Source: Gracilaria gracilis
Lineage: Eukaryota > Rhodophyta > Florideophyceae > Gracilariales > Gracilariaceae
Length of the DNA: 64,000 nt
Reading direction: 5' to 3'
NCBI GenBank assembly: GCA_030374805.1
Contig: JARGSG010000006.1
Span: 496,001-560,000 of the forward strand
Below, in pieces: positions 44,674 through 56,147 of the stretch. Every line of letters starts with the position of its first letter. Positions within the stretch are counted from its first letter, which is position 1. The translations under genes were made by a program, and so were the position numbers. Under the pieces are notes generated by a model. The model saw only the letters and a list, made by a program, of their open reading frames with translations, made no database searches and was not told where the DNA came from.

Positions 44674-46521
44674 ATGGATTCTGACGACGAAAACTCGCTT
44701 GAGAAAGCACTGGCCCTGGAGCGAGCGGTACTGCGATACAATGATATCAATGCCATGATCAATTTGGGTCGTTTGTTACTCTACAACGAACAGTTTGTGT
44801 CTCAACGTGCGCGAGGACTTCAAATGTTGGAGCGAGCCATTAAGCAGGCACAACACCCGTTTGCCATGTATAGTGTGGCCGACTATCTTTTGACCTGTAA
44901 ACGCCGAGAAGATCACTGTCGCGCTTATTCGCTTCTCGAACGCTCAATGAAACTGAAGGAGAACCCATACGTGCTTACTCGATTGGGCTACTGTTACGTT
45001 CGTGGCAAAGGTGTTGCAAAAGATGTTAATGTTGCTGCGCAGCTGTGTGAACGTGCGTTGCGATTGAAACAAGAGCCTTATATCATGGGCTGCTTGGCCT
45101 GGGCCCTGTTGAACGCACCCAACTTGCACGCACAGAAGAAAAGAGCTCTTGCGTTGTATAAGAAGGCCATTGAACTTACGTCTGACGCAGAGATGATGAA
45201 CGACTTGGGACTTCTTTATCACAACGGATGTGAAAATCTGAGCGCATGTACGAAAAAGGCCTCCAAATGGTATCTCCGCGCGATTCAAACATCCGAGTAC
45301 CCATCAGCAATGTACAATCTGGCTGTTCTTCTTCTAAACAATGAACCCAGTGAAGACCAGGTCAAAAGGGCTATTTCTTTACTTGAAGATGCTATGAAGC
45401 TAGAAGAACAGAAAGATGTGGTAACGATTGTCAAGCTGGCCGAGGCCTACTCGGAGCACAGAATTGACGTTGAACGTGCCCTTGAGCTGTATGAGACCGC
45501 AGCAATTCATTTCAATTCACAGAGAGCCAGATCTGCACTACTTGGAGCATGGATCGACGGCATGGGTGGTCAGACTATAAAGCATACTCGTATACAGGAT
45601 TTTTGCTGGAGAGATTTTAAGCAAAACGACGACAACGATTCTTTAGTTGTCTTCAGCATGATGACGTGGACCGGTACACGCGATAATCAAATGGACCCGA
45701 AGAAAGCCGTACAACTCTTGACTTCGAATCGTTGGACAGGGCATGGGTCTCTTTCCTTGGTCTTAAGGCATGATTTGGATAAGTATCCTCACGGAAGGAA
45801 GAATGCTGAAAGGCTTATGAAGAAGTTCGATGACGAGATCGACCCATGCAATCTAAAAGATCTGGAATCCATAGTTTTTAGCGAACGCAGTTGTGATGGT
45901 GACAAACTGTCAGCATTGGAGAGCTTTCGAAAGCAGAGAGACGTGCCGAGCTCACTCGATGAGATCACCTGGTTGGTTCCTCATCTGAGAGTTGGTCGTC
46001 GCATCTTACCGTTTGATGGGGATCCAGATTGGGTCACAAATGTTATGAGGAGGTTCAGTCGATGGAAATACATCAGTTCTCTAAACCTGGCCAGTCTTTT
46101 ACTTGAGATTGATGGAAAGCAGCAGAAAGCGGTTGCAGTTCTAGAAGACCTCATGAACAGCGATTTGAGGGTGATCGCTATGCTTAACCTGGCTTATATC
46201 CTAATCAACGACGTAGATGGAGTGAAAAAAGACGTTGGAAAAGGAATGCAATTACTGGAAGATGCGGTGAAAGAGACAAACGAAGTTTCTGCTCGAGCGA
46301 TGCTGGCCAATGCTTTGTCCGAAGGGCCGGATTCGGATGCCGGCGACGTAGAGAAGGGATGGAAACTGTGGTGCAGCGTGGAGAAAGAAGTGGAGGAAGA
46401 GGAAGAGCTTCGCAAAGTTCGACGGTTGATATCCCAACGTAGTGAAAAGAAGTGGAGCGCTCTTGGGTTTCGAAAAGGACAGGAGAGAACGGAAAAGTTT
46501 GAATCAAATGGAAAGAAGTGA
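44674..46521 (+). CDS. Sel1-like (TPR-type) repeat protein
   Basis: 615 residues from ATG 44674 (MDSDDENSLEKALAL), intronless. The N-terminal 290 residues form about seven Sel1-like units of 34-38 residues. Typical phrases are NAMINLGRLLLYNEQ..RGLQMLERAI, MNDLGLLYHNGC...KWYLRAI and AMYNLAVLLLNNE...AISLLEDAM. A middle section (about 300-460) lacks clear repeats. At least two further units follow (AVAVLEDLMN; MLNLAYILINDVDG..KGMQLLEDAV), and a charged tail rich in Glu and Lys ends the chain. Sel1 repeats form a curved alpha-helical scaffold for protein-protein contacts, for example in ER-associated degradation adaptors, so an adaptor role is inferred. There is no signal peptide or TM segment, which argues for a cytosolic or nuclear protein. 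Frame intact. Confidence 0.9.
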   Translation: MDSDDENSLEKALALERAVLRYNDINAMINLGRLLLYNEQFVSQRARGLQMLERAIKQAQHPFAMYSVADYLLTCKRREDHCRAYSLLERSMKLKENPYVLTRLGYCYVRGKGVAKDVNVAAQLCERALRLKQEPYIMGCLAWALLNAPNLHAQKKRALALYKKAIELTSDAEMMNDLGLLYHNGCENLSACTKKASKWYLRAIQTSEYPSAMYNLAVLLLNNEPSEDQVKRAISLLEDAMKLEEQKDVVTIVKLAEAYSEHRIDVERALELYETAAIHFNSQRARSALLGAWIDGMGGQTIKHTRIQDFCWRDFKQNDDNDSLVVFSMMTWTGTRDNQMDPKKAVQLLTSNRWTGHGSLSLVLRHDLDKYPHGRKNAERLMKKFDDEIDPCNLKDLESIVFSERSCDGDKLSALESFRKQRDVPSSLDEITWLVPHLRVGRRILPFDGDPDWVTNVMRRFSRWKYISSLNLASLLLEIDGKQQKAVAVLEDLMNSDLRVIAMLNLAYILINDVDGVKKDVGKGMQLLEDAVKETNEVSARAMLANALSEGPDSDAGDVEKGWKLWCSVEKEVEEEEELRKVRRLISQRSEKKWSALGFRKGQERTEKFESNGKK

Positions 46522-46666
46522 GCAGCGAAATAAACTTGTTCTCCTTCCTCCATCGTAGGGAATCCTCTCCGACTTATTACATTGCATCCGCCTGACAAAT
46601 TGGTGCGCCATGCATGGGTTTCATGGACAATTTCTGTGACAAATAAGAAAGTGCAGTGACTACGCA

Positions 46667-46867
46667 TCAAGGCAGGTAGAAGATTGAAAGTAGTTCTCCA
46701 CGAAGACGATCACAAATATCTGTACCCTCTGTGTATAAAGCTCTGAAATCGTGTGCAGTACCTGTTAGATACATGAAGTCATCCCCTATGATCCGAACAT
46801 GAAGCGTGAACCTAACTCGTTCTTGAGTGTTCGGTTTCCTAATGTGATCAACCATTGACATCGGCAT
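46667..46867 (-). CDS. Small hypothetical ORF
   Basis: 66 codons from ATG 46867 (MPMSMVDHIRKPNTQE), converging on the Sel1-repeat gene with about 145 bp between stops. The composition looks protein-like (RVRFTLHVRIIGDDFMYLTG, then DICDRLRGELL), but I recognise no family and it could be a single exon of a longer gene or chance. Confidence 0.3.
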   Translation of the reverse strand: MPMSMVDHIRKPNTQERVRFTLHVRIIGDDFMYLTGTAHDFRALYTEGTDICDRLRGELLSIFYLP

Positions 46868-47271
46868 AGTTTACGAGTGTGTGAGTACGAATTTGCTCCT
46901 TCTTACTGTGGGCGAAACTTCTGACGCATAATCCTAAGGGCAAACAAAGGCGTTGGAGGCGGTGGAGGCGATGAAAGGCTCTAGCCCGTGCATGGCTTTT
47001 GGCAGTGTCTTTATTATAGAGTAGATAGCAAATGGCTCTACTAAACCGAAATACAGGCGATAGAATAGATAGATACATCTAATCTAATCTACTTCTAATA
47101 CTATGGTTTTGAATGAAGTCTGACCTTTTCCACACACACTGAGGAAAAAGCCGCCTGACGTTCTGTAATATAGTGGCACTCACTTACGTATTAAGACCAA
47201 TTCCCGTGATTGCATCACGAGCAGCCACCTAGTATAAGTAGATAGCTCACTCCGGAAGTAGAGCTACCCTT

Positions 47272-47695
47272 TGTTGTATTTCGTCACTACAGCTTTGAGG
47301 ACTAGGAGGATGTAGTCCTAGTATTTTTACCTAGCTTACGGTCCGCTGGAAAGCTCACCAGAGCTCATAAGCTAATTAACAAATGCGTGGCGCCGAGTCA
47401 GCATACACGGTACTGATGTGGAATCCTACGTGTAGAAAATTGCATATGCCATTTTTTTATCAGCATTGACGATAGCTGGAAACCATGGAATCCTATTGGA
47501 TCCATTGTACGACTACTTTGCGCCAAGCGAGTGTCGTGGGCAAGCTACAATAAAAACGCTCCGCAAAACGCCGAGAGCTACCAACACAGAAGACCAGACT
47601 CCCGAGGTGTGCCCTTTATCCTTCTTGTTCGCAAACCGCGTCATACTCCTCTTTTCCGTGCAACCGCTGTTTTCGTCCTTCTCCGAATCTCAACA
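47272..47695 (+). mobile_element. 5' LTR
   Basis: 424 bp, TGTTGTATTTCG to AATCTCAACA. It contains an ACTAGGA/TCCTAGT inverted repeat near 47300-47325 and an AATAAA signal at 47549-47554. Compared with the 3' LTR it has scattered substitutions and a degraded hairpin after AATAAA. No clear primer-binding site follows. Confidence 0.85.
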
Positions 47696-47776
47696 AAAAA
47701 GCGCTTTGGCCTTCAAAAGAGTACGAGCTATTCTTGGAAGGACAAAAACACCGCTTTATCTGTTCTTGCTTTGAGA

Positions 47777-48091
47777 ATGGCTTCTTACTACGGTGTCATA
47801 GCATATATTATGGCTCCGGTTCTACAAGAAGTTACTCAACCGGCTTTCATACGCTTTGAGACTGTATATGCCGCCTACAAGAAAAAGTGTTCATATGTCA
47901 ACTGCAACCGCAGCGAAGAATATCAACTGCATTTTATCCTGCATATGCGCCCCCGTTATCGAAAAACACAAAAATGGAACAAAAGTTCGCAGATATCTTT
48001 AAGGTTGGAGATGAGCAAAACACTATAGAACTAGACCCAGTGCCAAATTTAAGAGAAGAATCTCAAATCGGTGAGGAGATTTACGTTTTCT
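47777..48091 (+). pseudogene. gag N-terminal fragment of the outer element
   Basis: It starts 81 nt after the 5' LTR at ATG (MASYYGVIAYIMAPVL...). About 105 codons can be followed with one frame change (FIRFETVYAAYKKKC; later LDPVPNLREESQIGEEIYVF), ending in TGA near 48091. Position directly after the LTR is the main reason to call it gag; sequence motifs are weak. The rest of gag is missing. Confidence 0.5.
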
Positions 48092-48099
48092 GAGACCGG

Positions 48100-51000
48100 A
48101 TACTCAGTCTCTTAGAAGAACTTGAACTCCTATGCTCGGGCCGGTTAGCACACATTAAGGCTACAGAGCACCGTATTTCAATGGTGAATGACTGGAAACC
48201 CATTTAACGGCAGACTTGCTAAACAAGTCCAAAAGCCCGTGGAGTTGCCCTCAATGAGGTCGGGAGAATGCTCCGTGAAGGTTTCATAGAACCATTAAAT
48301 TCGGACTGGGCCAGCCCTGTGGTTCTCGTCACAAAAAAATGATACCCGTGTGCAGTTCTGTGTGGACTACAGAAGACTGAATAGTATGACCATTAGGGAT
48401 TCGTACCAAATGCGTAGAATGGACGAGTGTATAGATTCATTGGGAATCCCCAAGATCTTTACTACGCTCGGTGCCAATTGTGGTTATTGGCAGGTACCTA
48501 TCAGGGAAGAAGACAAGGACAAAACTACGTTTACTTGCCACGCTGGGTTATTCTGCTCTACACGTATGCCCTTTGGGTTGCAAAATGCCCCGGCTACCTT
48601 TCAGAGGGCGTTAGATATAATCCTTTCGAAGGTGAAGTGAAGAACCGCTCTGGTATACATCGACGATGTAATCGTATATTCCAGAACGGTAGAGGAACAT
48701 TTCCACCATGTTAAGGAATTTTTGAACCTTTTGAGGGAATCTGGAGTAACGTTGAAGCTCCGCAAGTGCGAATTCTTCACCAAAGAGGTAGAATACCTTG
48801 GTCATATCATCAGCCCTGGGAGGTTAAAAGTGACGCCGCGGAATACCCGGGCCGTACAGGAGGCGAAGCCACCCACGTCCCAAACGAAAATCCGATCCTT
48901 TATAGGTTTTTGCAATGTGTACCGCCGGTTTATCAAGGGATTTGCCAAGATAGCGGCTCCCCTAAACAGGAAGCTACTGAAAGGCCAACCTACAAGGTTT
49001 GAATGTCTTACCAATGACGAGATGGATGCGTTCGAGGCGCTGAAACATGCGCTCTTGACACCTCCCATCTTGGCATCACCCAAAGCTGGTTTACGATACA
49101 GGTTGGATACCGACGCCTCGGACGCCCAAATTGGTTGTTGTCTTATGCAGGAGCAAGAAAACGGCGACAAACTACCTATAGGGTACTAGAGCCGTGCTCT
49201 GCACGCTGCAGAAAAGAACTACACAACAACCGAAAAGGAATATCTGGCAGTGGTCTGGAGCATGTTGATGCTCCGTCCCTACCTATATGGCGAAAGGTTC
49301 ACGCTTCGAACCGACCATGATGCCCTACGGTGGATACTGGGTCCTGCCGACGCATCATGCAGACTTGCCCGATGGCGGTTACGACTTTCAGAGTTCAAGT
49401 ATGACGTACAGTACCGTCCAGGTATAAAGCACAACTTTGCTGACGCGATGTCTCGCATTACCACATAAGGTCTGGATACGGAACCGGTAGAAGATGATAT
49501 CCCATGTTTTAACATCTCTACAGACCCTAGCGGTGATGCTGATACCTTAGAAAGATACTGGACTTTACCCGAAGAGGATACGTGGTTTAGTGATGCCATC
49601 GCTCGGGAAATACTCGCCCTCGAGGAAACAGACGTCATGCCGTTTACCCGTGAGGAATTCCTGAGAGAGCAATCAAACGATGTTTATTGCCGCTCTCTCA
49701 TGGACCAAGTAGGTATGAAGGACTCGAACTTTGACGTCGATCGAGATGGTTTCCTGGTGAGGCTAGATCCTATTGATGGTTCCCTTCAGAAGGTGGTGCC
49801 CAAGGTGCTACGCCCTCGGGTGCTGTACCTGGCCCAATACCAAAGGCTATCAGGACACTTTGGAGGTACGAGAATGTACTACACCTTGAGGCAAGGGTAC
49901 TACTGGCCCCATATGGCGAATGATATATATACCTTTGTAGGTCAATACGAATCTTGCGTACGTACCCGTGGAGGTCTCCGTAAGCACAGGAAATACTTGA
50001 AGTTATTCCCTGCAGCGGGTCCTCTCGAGTTCGTCGCAATAGACCTTCTAGGCCCATTACCAAAAACCACAAGGGGGTGTCAGTATATCATCGTAATCAC
50101 CGACAGGTTCTCAAAAGCTCACGCGAGCGATACCCTTGAAGGAAACAAAATCTACGACCCTCGCGGTGGCATTCTTGAACAATTGGATCTACCCGTATGG
50201 TGCACCGCTTTATCTACTTACCGACAATGGTTCGAACTTAGCTTCGATGTTCTTTGAAGCTGTTTGTAACCTCTTGGGTATTAAGCACTACTTCACTACT
50301 GCCTATCATCCGCAAACGAATGGGCAAGTGGAGCGCTCTAACCGAACACTGATATCTAGGCTGCGACACTATACGGAAGAACACCAAACTGGTTGGGACG
50401 AGCTCGTGCAGTCTTTGAAGTACGCATATAACCTTCAGGTTCATCGAGCGACGCAAACTACGCTGCTCGATCTGGGACTGTCAAGACACCGACCAGGTAT
50501 TGTTGTTGAAAGGGACCCATTAGGACAAGAAGCCGCCGGAGCGCTCACACAGTCACAGGTCAAACGGAATACCCTTTTGAGGTTGAGACGTGCTCTCAAG
50601 TATGCTGAGAGCAAGCTCACAGCATCCCAGAAGCGGTACAGGGAGGACTACGGCCGAAAGGTAACCCAAGTGGTAACGGCTACGCCGGGTCAATATGTCA
50701 TATTGACCACCCTCCGAAAGGAACTAAACCACGACTGGGTGATAAAGCCGATGGTGAAGCTATTGATAGAGATACGAATTCTAAGCTTCTTCCGAAATGA
50801 TCAGGAACTTTCAAGGTAGTTTGATCGACCGACCACACGGTAACGGTAAACCAAGATGGTGTAGAGAATACGATCTCTATTGACCGAATCAATGTTGCAC
50901 CTCGGACGGTTCAGTCCAGGAAGGAACGCGGAGAATCCGCGCGTGACCCACACGCGGTTGCCCTGAGGACTCAGCCCCGGGAAGACGGGACAATCATCGA

Positions 51001-51328
51001 GGTTAATGATGACGCACAGGGTGACGACCCAGACTACGTACCACCTGCGTGGATTACAGTTGCTCCTTCAGAGGAAACAGCTACCCCTGGTGGTACCGAT
51101 GCTCATCTAGACCAAAGTGGTGAAAGGATACCATCTCAGGTCTCTAATGAGTTCCCAGTGAAACGCCTTGTAGGTCACCGCCGTACCGCAGATGGTCTGA
51201 AGTACACCGTACGTTGGTATGGCTGGGGCGCCGATGGTGATACCGCCCGGCTGCCCTCAGCCATACCACACCACTTCAGGGTAAGCTACTGGAACCGCAA
51301 AAAAGAGGACATGCCGAACGATGGGTAG
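48100..51328 (+). pseudogene. Ty3/gypsy chromovirus-type pol of the inner element, 5'-truncated
   Basis: Reverse transcriptase starts in the TEHR region and is legible through VQFCVDYRRLN, MPFGLQNAPATFQRAL and the catalytic YIDD (48656-48667). RNase H follows (YRLDTDASDAQIG; LRTDHDALRWIL; FADAMSR). Integrase has GHFGGTRMYYTLRQGYYWPH with one zinc Cys replaced (YESC), and the catalytic triad D (VAIDLLGPL), D (LTDNGSN), E (NGQVERSNRT). Next comes the SH3-like integrase end (HTVTVNQDGVENTISIDRI) and a chromodomain-like end (RLVGHRRTADGLKYTVRWYG) that would direct insertion to chromatin. Damage: TAA x3, TGA x3, TAG x1 and at least two single-base frameshifts. Two stops replace conserved Trp codons (near 48638 and 49189). 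Confidence 0.9.
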
Positions 51329-51353
51329 ACCTTAGAGGTGATGCACAGCTCTT

Positions 51354-51366
51354 AGGGAGGGGGAGG
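51354..51366 (+). other. Polypurine tract of the inner element
   Basis: AGGGAGGGGGAGG lies 26 bp after the pol stop, where the second-strand primer is expected. The LTR should start directly after it, but the next bases (CTATTTTCGCG) do not begin with TG. Confidence 0.55.
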
Positions 51367-51669
51367 CTATTTTCGCGCTTTCCCTCATTCGCTGCGCATC
51401 GCACCCACATGGTAACTGAAGCTAACTGCAACATCCAACTAAATAACTTTAGTGAAGAAGCTAACACCAACTGGGAAAAGTTAATCAGAGTGCATCGAAG
51501 AGACCAAGAAGGTTTGCCGGAAGACCGTGAAGGTTTAGCGATGACGACGTACCGAACGAAGCTCGACGAGGGATGCGCTTTGCGCGTCAGCGTCGCAGCG
51601 ACGCCAAAGCTGGCACGCGGCCAGCACGCGCGCGCACTTTTATGGCACGCGCCACGCACGCATGGCTCC

Positions 51670-53620
51670 AAACCCAAGTGGTGAAAGTAAAAAAATACGT
51701 TTTTTGATAAGCGAGAGACGCGCCCCAGATTCGCAGAGCGCCGCGCTGGGTAACCGATTTGGTTTACACTAATCTCTGTAGGGACCGTGCACCGGCATGG
51801 TCAAGAAATCTAAATATTTTGGGCGTGCCGCGCTCCCGAATCGGCCATTCTCAGCCTCTAAAACCGCTTGATTCCCGAGATACGGACCAAAAGGTGTTTC
51901 GTCGTTTTTGATACCGTTTGGTGGGGTAGCTTCGGCGTGCAATTTTTTGATTCGCCTTGCAAGGAACCTCATGGGTCTGGTGCAGCGTGTGCGCGTATGC
52001 GCGCCAAGAGACCATGCGGAACCATTCAGGTACATTGCTGGCACTCGCACGTCCTCGCGCGGCACCTCCCAAGCTACCAAATCGGTACTAGGTGACGCTC
52101 GCTGCGCCCAGAAGTGAACCGCAAGGTCTACCAATTTGGTTTGAGCTGTTTATGGTAGTAGAGACACGACGGAGGATTGCGTCACTCGGATAGTGGCTTT
52201 GAAGAACCAAACCTTCGTCGTAATGAAGAACGACACCCATGGGGACTGATGCGGTTTGGAATAAACCTTAAAGGTGGAGCATGGAACTGCGCGGGAGACA
52301 TTAGTACTGCTACGCAGCCCTTTATGGTACGATGGAAACCTTGAAGGTGTTTCAAAGTTATGGAAATCAGAAAGAGAGCGTGAAATGAACCTGTATGGGA
52401 CTATCGAGATCCTTTATGGAACAACCTAATCGACCATGATGGTAACGAAGGGCAGGGAGGCCAAAAGAATGGCACATGCCCAGGACCTATATGGTGATGC
52501 CGCAATCATAAAGGGAGGGAGGAGACCACTACGGGATGGGAGCGAGGCCAGAAAGGACATGAATATACCTCGGATGGTCTAGAAGGGAACTTGTTTTTGT
52601 GCTTACCATGAAAGTTCGTTTCCTTATGAGGTACGAAACCGATCGAGACCTATGTGGTATTATTTGAAGACAGAACGAACATGGTTCCTAGATGGTTATC
52701 GTGCTACTTTGACCACGTTAAGGTTTCGCGCTCGCCATGGATGATTAACACGGAGGGTGGTTTGATGCACATGAAACTGGAACCCTTTGTGGCAGTACAC
52801 TGCAGACGCCAACCGAAGCGGCCATCCATCTACCTTAGGGGTATTGAATGAAGTGCCAAGCCCATCACTCACCGCGACAGAGTGTACCTCTTGGGAATCG
52901 TCAGCATCATGCACACTGCAGGTATCCACACCTGTCAGTGGCGGAAATAGACACCTTCGAGGTATAGCTTCTCTGCAACGGACGAGGGACAGTGTCCCCT
53001 ATTTATCCCGAATTGCGGAAAACCTAAAGGTAACAGGTCGGCTCATCTGCTAGTCATGTCCAAATTGGTAATGGCACGAACCTGAATGGTGTCATCGGCC
53101 GAGACAGGCGAGCAACATGCGAAGGTTACGACCAATATGGGAATGCTGAAGCCCTTAAGGGGATTTTGGTACCCGGAAGAGGTGGAAATCTACACGAGTT
53201 CTTTTGCGAGTATACACGAGTGGTCAGTGAAGAAACCTGATGGTATCGCAATTGTTTCTGCCCGGTTGCCGTCAACCAGAAGAAGTCCAGGGCACAATCC
53301 AAACTGGTTTTCGAAGTCCATGAAGGTGAGGCCGGGAGATGTTGTGCGTTCCGAAATGAAAATGGTACCCACCATGGTGGTACGGAGAAGCGCTCCCTAT
53401 TGTGGTACAAGCGCGGCGCATATCGCAAGAAAACCAATGCGATGTGCCTAGAACCCAATTGGTATGGCAATGCCACCAAACTTGGTGAGAGGATCTAGGA
53501 GCCACGAGGGCGTGCCTCAGGGTAGGAAGGGGGTCTGTAGTACAATAAGACCTCAATGGTTTGGTGCCACGTGGGCCTACTGGTGCGCCTTGCTAGCTGC
53601 ACTGTACCCAATTGGTATTC
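51670..53620. repeat. Non-coding array of ACC/GGT dyads
   Basis: Between the polypurine tract and the recognisable LTR end, about 30 short imperfect dyads of the form RACC-N3..6-GGTR recur every 20-90 bp. Examples: GACCTATATGGTG (52485), AACCTGATGGTATC (53234), AACCTGAATGGTG (53079), AACCCAATTGGTATGG (53452), GACCTCAATGGTTTGG (53542), TACCCAATTGGTATTC (53608). The sequences between them are not alike, so this is not an ordinary tandem repeat. No coding frame is kept across it. Confidence 0.6.
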
Positions 53621-54041
53621 TGTATTTCATAATTTCTAATTTCTAATTTATAGTCTAGGATAGTTTAGCATTGATGGCCCATGACAGTAGGTCATGGGTG
53701 CAGCCGATGACGTCATGCCCGCCTGAGAGATCGGCGTCGGTGCACCTTGTATATATTGCGGTGCACCTCGCCTTCCCCCTCGAGTATTATAAAGTCAGGT
53801 ACCACTAGGGCAGTAACTATACCATCTTGGTCACTTGCTACTCTATTACTATTCAGGTTTTACCGCGCGTCGACGTCTACTACCGTACACCTACACGTCT
53901 AGACTAGTTGCCCCGCAGTTTGCCCCTGCGTGTTTCAGGTGCTCTACTACCATATTAGTCGTCTGTTTTCCCCTTTAGGTTGAGCCATCGCGCGCTCCCT
54001 CTACCAGGCGGACCCCACACCTTATCGGTATTGGTACGACA
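53573..54041 (+). mobile_element. 3' LTR end of the inner gypsy element
   Basis: 469 bp that recur in inverse orientation at 63536-64000; the shared segment ends TTATCGGTATTnGTACGACA in both. It contains the core promoter GGTGCACC-TATATAT-GGTGCACC (53739-53767) and TGACGTCA (53708-53715). Directly after 54041 the outer element's pol resumes. If the LTR starts at the polypurine tract it would be about 2.7 kb long; its true start is unknown. Confidence 0.7.
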
Positions 54042-56107
54042 ATGACGCTGCTTTCGATAGCGTCAAAAAACAACTCGGTGCTTCGGTCAAACTCGCACAC
54101 CCGAAGGCCGAACACGATATGTGCCTGTTCACTGACGCGTCAGATACACATTGGGCAGCAGTATTAACTCAAGTCCCTCGATGTCAACGTCGCCGAGATA
54201 TTGAACAACAAGATCATTCGCCACTGTGTTTCCTTTCAGGAGCATTCAGTGGATCCTCAGCGAACTGTAGCGTCCCGGAGAAAGAAGGATTTGCCATTTT
54301 CGAGGCTATGTGTCGACTTGACTACTTAGTAGTCGGCCACGAAATATCAATCTTTACTGATCACGCCAATTTGGTCTATCTGTATGACCTATGGTAAGAA
54401 CCCTGGCATATCCCGTCATACCGCCAGGAAGTTGATGCGGTGGGCAATCAAGCTAAGTTCTTTCCACTACGTGATCGAGCACCTACCAGGTGATTGGAAC
54501 GTATGGGCAGATATGCTGACCAGATGGGCTGTCAGATCTAAGACGATGGTGAATTCCAAACGTGTGCCTCGACTGAAGTTTTTGCTTCTTGCCCCCATCA
54601 ACCCTGGAGTAGATCCGAAGCTTAATTGGCCTTCTCTGAAGGACATTACCCAAGCAAAAGAGAATGCCCCAACAAAGCCGGGTACAGAATTTAAGAAGTC
54701 CAATAATGGATGGACAAACGGTAGAGGGGTACATTGGATACCGAAGGACGACAGCCTACTTCAGCTACCTATTCTGATTGCAGCCCACACTGGAATTGGA
54801 GGTCATCGTAGCTGGCGTGGGACCAGGGCAACTATAGAGGCTCATATCTACTGGAACAATATGGATAAGGACGTAGAGACATTTGTACAGTCTTGCCTAC
54901 ACTGCTTGTGTACGAAGACAGGTATCATTGTCCCACGTCCCATGGGGCACGGGCTGCACGCCGACGGACCCAATGAATTGCTGCATTTTGATTTTTGCTA
55001 CATGTCGAGTGGAGAAGACGGAAACTGCTACGTCCTCATTCTGAACGACGATCACAGCGGATATGTATGGTTGAAAGAGACAAGTGAGACGACACCAGAA
55101 GCTACAGCAGAAGTTTTAATTCTGTGGTTTGCAGCATTCGGTGTTGTTAAGAAATGGGTCTCGGATCGGGGATCTCATTTCAAAAATGAGTTAATCCGAA
55201 TTCTACGCCAAAAGTTGAAGTCCTCACATCACTTCACGCTCGCCTACTGCCCCTGGTACAACGGCTCCGTCGAAGTTGTTTGTCGTGAACTGTTGCGCGC
55301 AACTAGGGCCCTGCTGTCGGAGTTTCAGCTACCGCAAAGATGCTGGCCCAGTGTTCTTCCAATCATTCAGTCTACGTTGAACAATTCGGTACTAGACAGA
55401 CTCGGAAAAAGTGCCCTCTTACGGCGTTCACTAAATTGCCTCAAGACACGCCTTTGACTTTGATCAAACACCGCCATCGTAATTCTGTCCGGGTGTCAAA
55501 CATTGAGGAAGTCCGCGTTCGCCAAGTTTTGAGAATCCAGGAGATACAGAACTCTCTATAAAGTATGCATCGTGATGTTGCTATTCACACGTCGCGGAAA
55601 CTTCAGCGAGCTGTGGATGCGCATAACAAGAAGACAAACGTACGTACCGTCAACTTTACCGAAGGGGACTACGTCCTACATGGTGTTCTCCAACGCGAAC
55701 GCAGTCGAAAGCCATCGCTGCGGTGGCGTGGACCTTATCGTGTGGCAGAGTGCAGGTCGGAGTACATATTTCTCATTGAAGACCTCATGAATGGAAAACG
55801 AGAAGAAGTTCATGGTCGCAGACTGAGAATTTTTCGCAACAAGTACTTTGAAGTCACTGAAGAATTACGAAACCATCTTGCCTATCAAGCCGGAGAACTG
55901 CTAGTAATTGACCGTTTCGACGACATTCGTCGCATATGTGGTACAGTACAGTTACTTGTAAAGTAGAAAGGGTTTTCCGAAGAAGAAAAGGACTGGGTAG
56001 ATTTGTCCTCGCCTAGAAATGACGTTCTGGTTTTGGTCGAAGAGTACCTATTTGAGGTTTCGAAGGAAGGAACCACTCGCCAGCGCGCTGTAGCAACATC
56101 CATCTAA
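54042..56107 (+). pseudogene. Ty3/gypsy pol, RNase H to chromodomain, of the outer element
   Basis: It begins inside the end of reverse transcriptase/RNase H (DAAFDSVKKQLG; CLFTDASDTHWAAVLTQVP; EKEGFAIFEA; FTDHANLVYL). Integrase follows with an intact zinc motif (H..GGH...CLHC) and catalytic D (LLHFDFCYM), D (VSDRGSHFKNEL) and E (YNGSVEVVCREL). Frame changes near 54.39 and 55.4 kb precede the C-terminal part (GPYRVAECRSEYIFLIEDLM; KREEVHGRRLRIFRNKYF). A TAG at 55964 replaces the Trp of a chromodomain-like end (VK-stop-KGFSEEEKDWVDL), and the frame then stays open to TAA at 56105. The style of this C-terminus is familiar from oomycete gypsy elements (from memory), which does not prove host identity. 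Confidence 0.85.
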
Positions 56108-56147
56108 TTGCGTTTCATTTACTTTCGCGTCAAAACGCATGGGGCGC

